Assembly (NCBI GenBank): GCA_028285625.1
Contig: JANQOX010000023.1
Span: 1-64,000 of the forward strand
DNA length: 64,000 nt
From: Myxococcota bacterium
Lineage (GTDB): Bacteria > Myxococcota_A > UBA9160 > UBA6930
Reading direction: 5' to 3'
Below are positions 62,175 to 64,000 of the stretch, piece after piece; the stretch's first letter is position 1, and every line of letters starts with the position of its first letter. Both the position numbers and the translations under genes were made by a program. A model generated the notes under the pieces. The model searched no databases. It worked only from the letters and a program-made list of their open reading frames with translations, and was not told the DNA's origin.

Positions 62175-62930
62175 GTGGATGTGGCGAAGCGCGATGAACC
62201 CCTGGGTGGGCCCGAGCCCAAGCTCGACACCCTGGTCGGCGTCGAGACGCCCGAGGGCGTGCGCCTGGTGCTGCGTCCCGCAGGCCCGGTCGCCCGCGGC
62301 ATGGCCTTCCTCCTGGACGCCGGCCTGCGGACGCTCGGCTACGGCGTCGTCCTGATCCCGATCGGGATGACGCTGCCCGACCTCGCGGTCGCCGCCACCT
62401 TCCTGGTGCTCTTCGTCGGCGAGTGGTTCTACCCCGTGCTGTTCGAGGTCTACGGGCGCGGCCAGACCCCCGGCAAGCGCGCCACGGGCCTGCGCGTACT
62501 CCACGAAGATGGGAGCCCCATCGGCTGGCCGGCCTCGCTACTCCGAAACCTGCTGCTCGCGGCCGACTTCATGCCGGGGACCTACGCGGTCGGGCTCGTG
62601 TCCTGCGCGGCGAGCCGCGGGTTCCGGCGCCTGGGCGACCATGCCGCGGGCACACTGGTCGTCCACGACGCGGCTTTGGGGCCTGCCGATCGGCCGCCGT
62701 CCGAGCTGCCGCCCGCCCCGCCGCCATGGCCCCTCGCACTCGAAGAACAGCGTGCCGTGGTGGCCTTTGCCGAGCGCGCCGGACGCTTCTCCCCAGCGCG
62801 TGCAGACGAACTGGCGCGGCTCTCCGGCGCGCTCGTCGAAGGCGGCGGCGGCGCCCCCGAACGCCCCTCGCGACGGCTGCGGCGGCTGGCCGCGTGGCTC
62901 ACACGCCCGCCGTCGGCAGAGACGCGATGA
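62175..62930 (+). CDS. RDD-family membrane protein
   Basis: 251 residues. GPVARGMAFLLDAGLRTLGYG supplies the R..D pattern that names the family; WFYPVLFEVYGRGQTPGKRATGLRV follows (the TPGK motif), and RRLGDHAAGTLVV closes the domain. A Pro-rich, then charged, cytoplasmic tail of ~80 residues follows. Proposed family roles include sodium/proton antiport, unproven here. It overlaps the SpoIIM-type gene (ATGA). Confidence 0.9.
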   Translation: MDVAKRDEPLGGPEPKLDTLVGVETPEGVRLVLRPAGPVARGMAFLLDAGLRTLGYGVVLIPIGMTLPDLAVAATFLVLFVGEWFYPVLFEVYGRGQTPGKRATGLRVLHEDGSPIGWPASLLRNLLLAADFMPGTYAVGLVSCAASRGFRRLGDHAAGTLVVHDAALGPADRPPSELPPAPPPWPLALEEQRAVVAFAERAGRFSPARADELARLSGALVEGGGGAPERPSRRLRRLAAWLTRPPSAETR

Positions 62931-63883
62931 GTCGCCAGTCGTTCGAGCGCTCGCGCGAGAAGCGCTGGCGAGCCTTCGAACAGGCGCTCGAGAACCTCGA
63001 GCGACGCCGGGCCACCGACCTCGACGTCCCCCGCGAGTACCGCCTGATCTGCCAGGACCTCGCGCTGGCGCAAGAACGCCAGCTGGGACCGGCCCTCGTC
63101 GACCGCCTCAACGAGCTCGCCCTGCGAGGCCACAACGCGCTCTATGCGGGTCCGAGGCGCCGGGCACGGCCCGTGCACTACCTGACCTCGGTCTTTCCGC
63201 GCGCGGTGCGTCGCGAGTGGCGGCTGCACCTGCTCACCAGTGGGATGCTCTACGGCACCGCGGCGCTGCTCTTCGGCCTCGACTGGCTCGAGCCCGACCT
63301 GGTCTACCAACTGCTCGACGGCCCGAAGGTGGACGAGCTCGAGGCCATGTACGACCCCGGCGCCGAGCACTTCGGCGCCGCGAGAGAGGCGTCCGGCAAC
63401 CTCTCGGCGTTCGGCTTCTACATTCGCAACAACATCGGCATCGCCTTTCGCACCTTCGCCGGCGGCATCTTCTTCGGCCTGGGCTCGGTGTTCTTCCTCG
63501 TCTTCAATGGCGCCTACCTGGGACTCGCCGCGAGCCACCTCACCCAGCTCGGCTACGGCGGCACGTTCTACCCGTTCATCGTGGGCCATGGCGCCTTCGA
63601 GCTCACCGCCTTCGCGCTCGCCGGCGTGGCGGGACTGCGCATGGGGCTCGCCCTCGTCGCCCCCGGCAACCGGGCGCGCAGCGACGCCCTGCGGCGCGCC
63701 GCCTCGGGCGCGCTTCCCATCCTCTACGGGTTCATGGCCATGTTGGTCCTCGCCGCCATGATCGAGGCCTTCTGGTCGGGGCTCTCGAGCGTGACGGCGG
63801 GGGTCAAGATCGTCGTGGGCCTGGTGCTGTGGGCGGTGGTCGGCGCGTGGCTCGGACTCGGAGGCCGCGCCCGTGCGGCCTGA
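62927..63883 (+). CDS. Stage II sporulation protein M (SpoIIM)-family membrane protein
   Basis: 318 residues. A ~85-residue cytoplasmic helical start (REKRWRAFEQALENLERRRA) precedes spans carrying SpoIIM family features: FGFYIRNNIGIAFRTFAGGI (the NN-I-A-F signature), GLGSVFFLVFNGAYLGLAAS and FYPFIVGHGAFELTAFALAG (P-H-G-x-x-E). Many non-sporulating bacteria encode it next to RDD proteins. It starts within the RDD stop and overlaps the next gene by 11 nt. Confidence 0.92.
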   Translation: MSRQSFERSREKRWRAFEQALENLERRRATDLDVPREYRLICQDLALAQERQLGPALVDRLNELALRGHNALYAGPRRRARPVHYLTSVFPRAVRREWRLHLLTSGMLYGTAALLFGLDWLEPDLVYQLLDGPKVDELEAMYDPGAEHFGAAREASGNLSAFGFYIRNNIGIAFRTFAGGIFFGLGSVFFLVFNGAYLGLAASHLTQLGYGGTFYPFIVGHGAFELTAFALAGVAGLRMGLALVAPGNRARSDALRRAASGALPILYGFMAMLVLAAMIEAFWSGLSSVTAGVKIVVGLVLWAVVGAWLGLGGRARAA

Positions 63884-64000
63884 GGTTGCGACCGCAGCGC
63901 TCCGCCCCCGCACCGGGTTCGAGGCCGTCGACCTCGGGTTCGAGATGCTACGGACCTGGTGGCGCCCGGTCTTCGGCGCCTGGCTATGGATCGTCGCTCC
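63873..64000 (+). CDS. Partial membrane protein downstream of SpoIIM
   Basis: The first ~42 codons are visible from a GTG overlapping the SpoIIM stop. The sequence VRPEVATAALRPRTGFEAVD leads to LGFEMLRTWWRPVFGAWLWI, the beginning of a membrane segment, and runs off the window. Its position suits the DUF4129-like or similar membrane gene often found after RDD and SpoIIM genes, but this fragment cannot confirm it. Confidence 0.6.
   Translation, partial: MRPEVATAALRPRTGFEAVDLGFEMLRTWWRPVFGAWLWIVA

Overview
The window is a very GC-rich chromosome segment from a Gram-negative bacterium. Outer-membrane barrels, lipoproteins, TRAP transporters, an exosortase, complex I genes and lipoate genes all point that way. 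PilZ and DUF4388-type proteins, MopE-like repeats, HAF repeats, phosphatidylcholine synthase and abundant acyl-CoA/crotonase enzymes suggest a delta-proteobacterial-type lineage (Myxococcota or Binatota-like). This placement is inferred from gene content only. Genes are densely packed and most look chromosomal and native. I see no transposase, integrase, phage gene or CRISPR array.

Left end (1-4.1 kb): the start of tuf (EF-Tu) lies downstream of four tRNA genes in the order Thr(TGT)-Tyr-Gly-Thr(GGT)-tuf, the same order as the E. coli thrU-tyrU-glyT-thrT-tufB locus. rlmB lies upstream. A DUF4388-like protein, a PilZ protein, a small unknown and tRNA-Leu(TAA) follow. A GT2 glycosyltransferase and an Hsp20 form a convergent pair.

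5.7-10.7 kb is a compact rightward envelope/regulation cluster: a TPR + beta-barrel outer-membrane protein, a small Pro/Cys-rich secreted protein, an ECF sigma factor, a zinc-finger anti-sigma factor and a secreted subtilase. 10.7-22 kb holds an SDR, NudC, a surface-protein block (a 1003-residue HAF/MopE mosaic with two partners), a repeat-rich spacer beside tRNA-Cys, the fluoride exporter CrcB, a cytochrome P450, and an exosortase with an EpsI-like partner.

22-30.4 kb is a long leftward series that mixes complex I genes (nuoB, then nuoI-nuoC-nuoD) with lipoyl metabolism (lipB, lipA), a 2-oxo acid dehydrogenase E2 and E3, and a phytanoyl-CoA dioxygenase-like gene. Diverging from it are phosphatidylcholine synthase and ferrochelatase; hemE converges on hemH. 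Then come a heteromeric-type acyl-CoA dehydrogenase pair, ispH, an alginate-export-type barrel, an M48 lipoprotein protease, a solute-binding protein, a MATE pump, a LamG-like protein with a VPAPA-type C-terminal sorting signal, and clpS-clpA.

45.8-64 kb: a GNAT-like protein and MFS transporter; a lipocalin-like protein with a complete TRAP transporter (dctP-dctQ-dctM); a catabolic block (dienelactone hydrolase, nitronate monooxygenase, thiolase-like protein, N-acyl-D-amino-acid deacylase-type amidohydrolase, two crotonases); a CorC/HlyC-type membrane protein; and an RDD-SpoIIM membrane-protein cluster running off the right edge.

Recurring features are start/stop overlaps of four bases (ATGA, GTGA, TTGA) and short tandem duplications at several convergent gene junctions. 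Starts marked as chosen were picked from ribosome-binding sites, signal peptides and overlaps; they are not proven.
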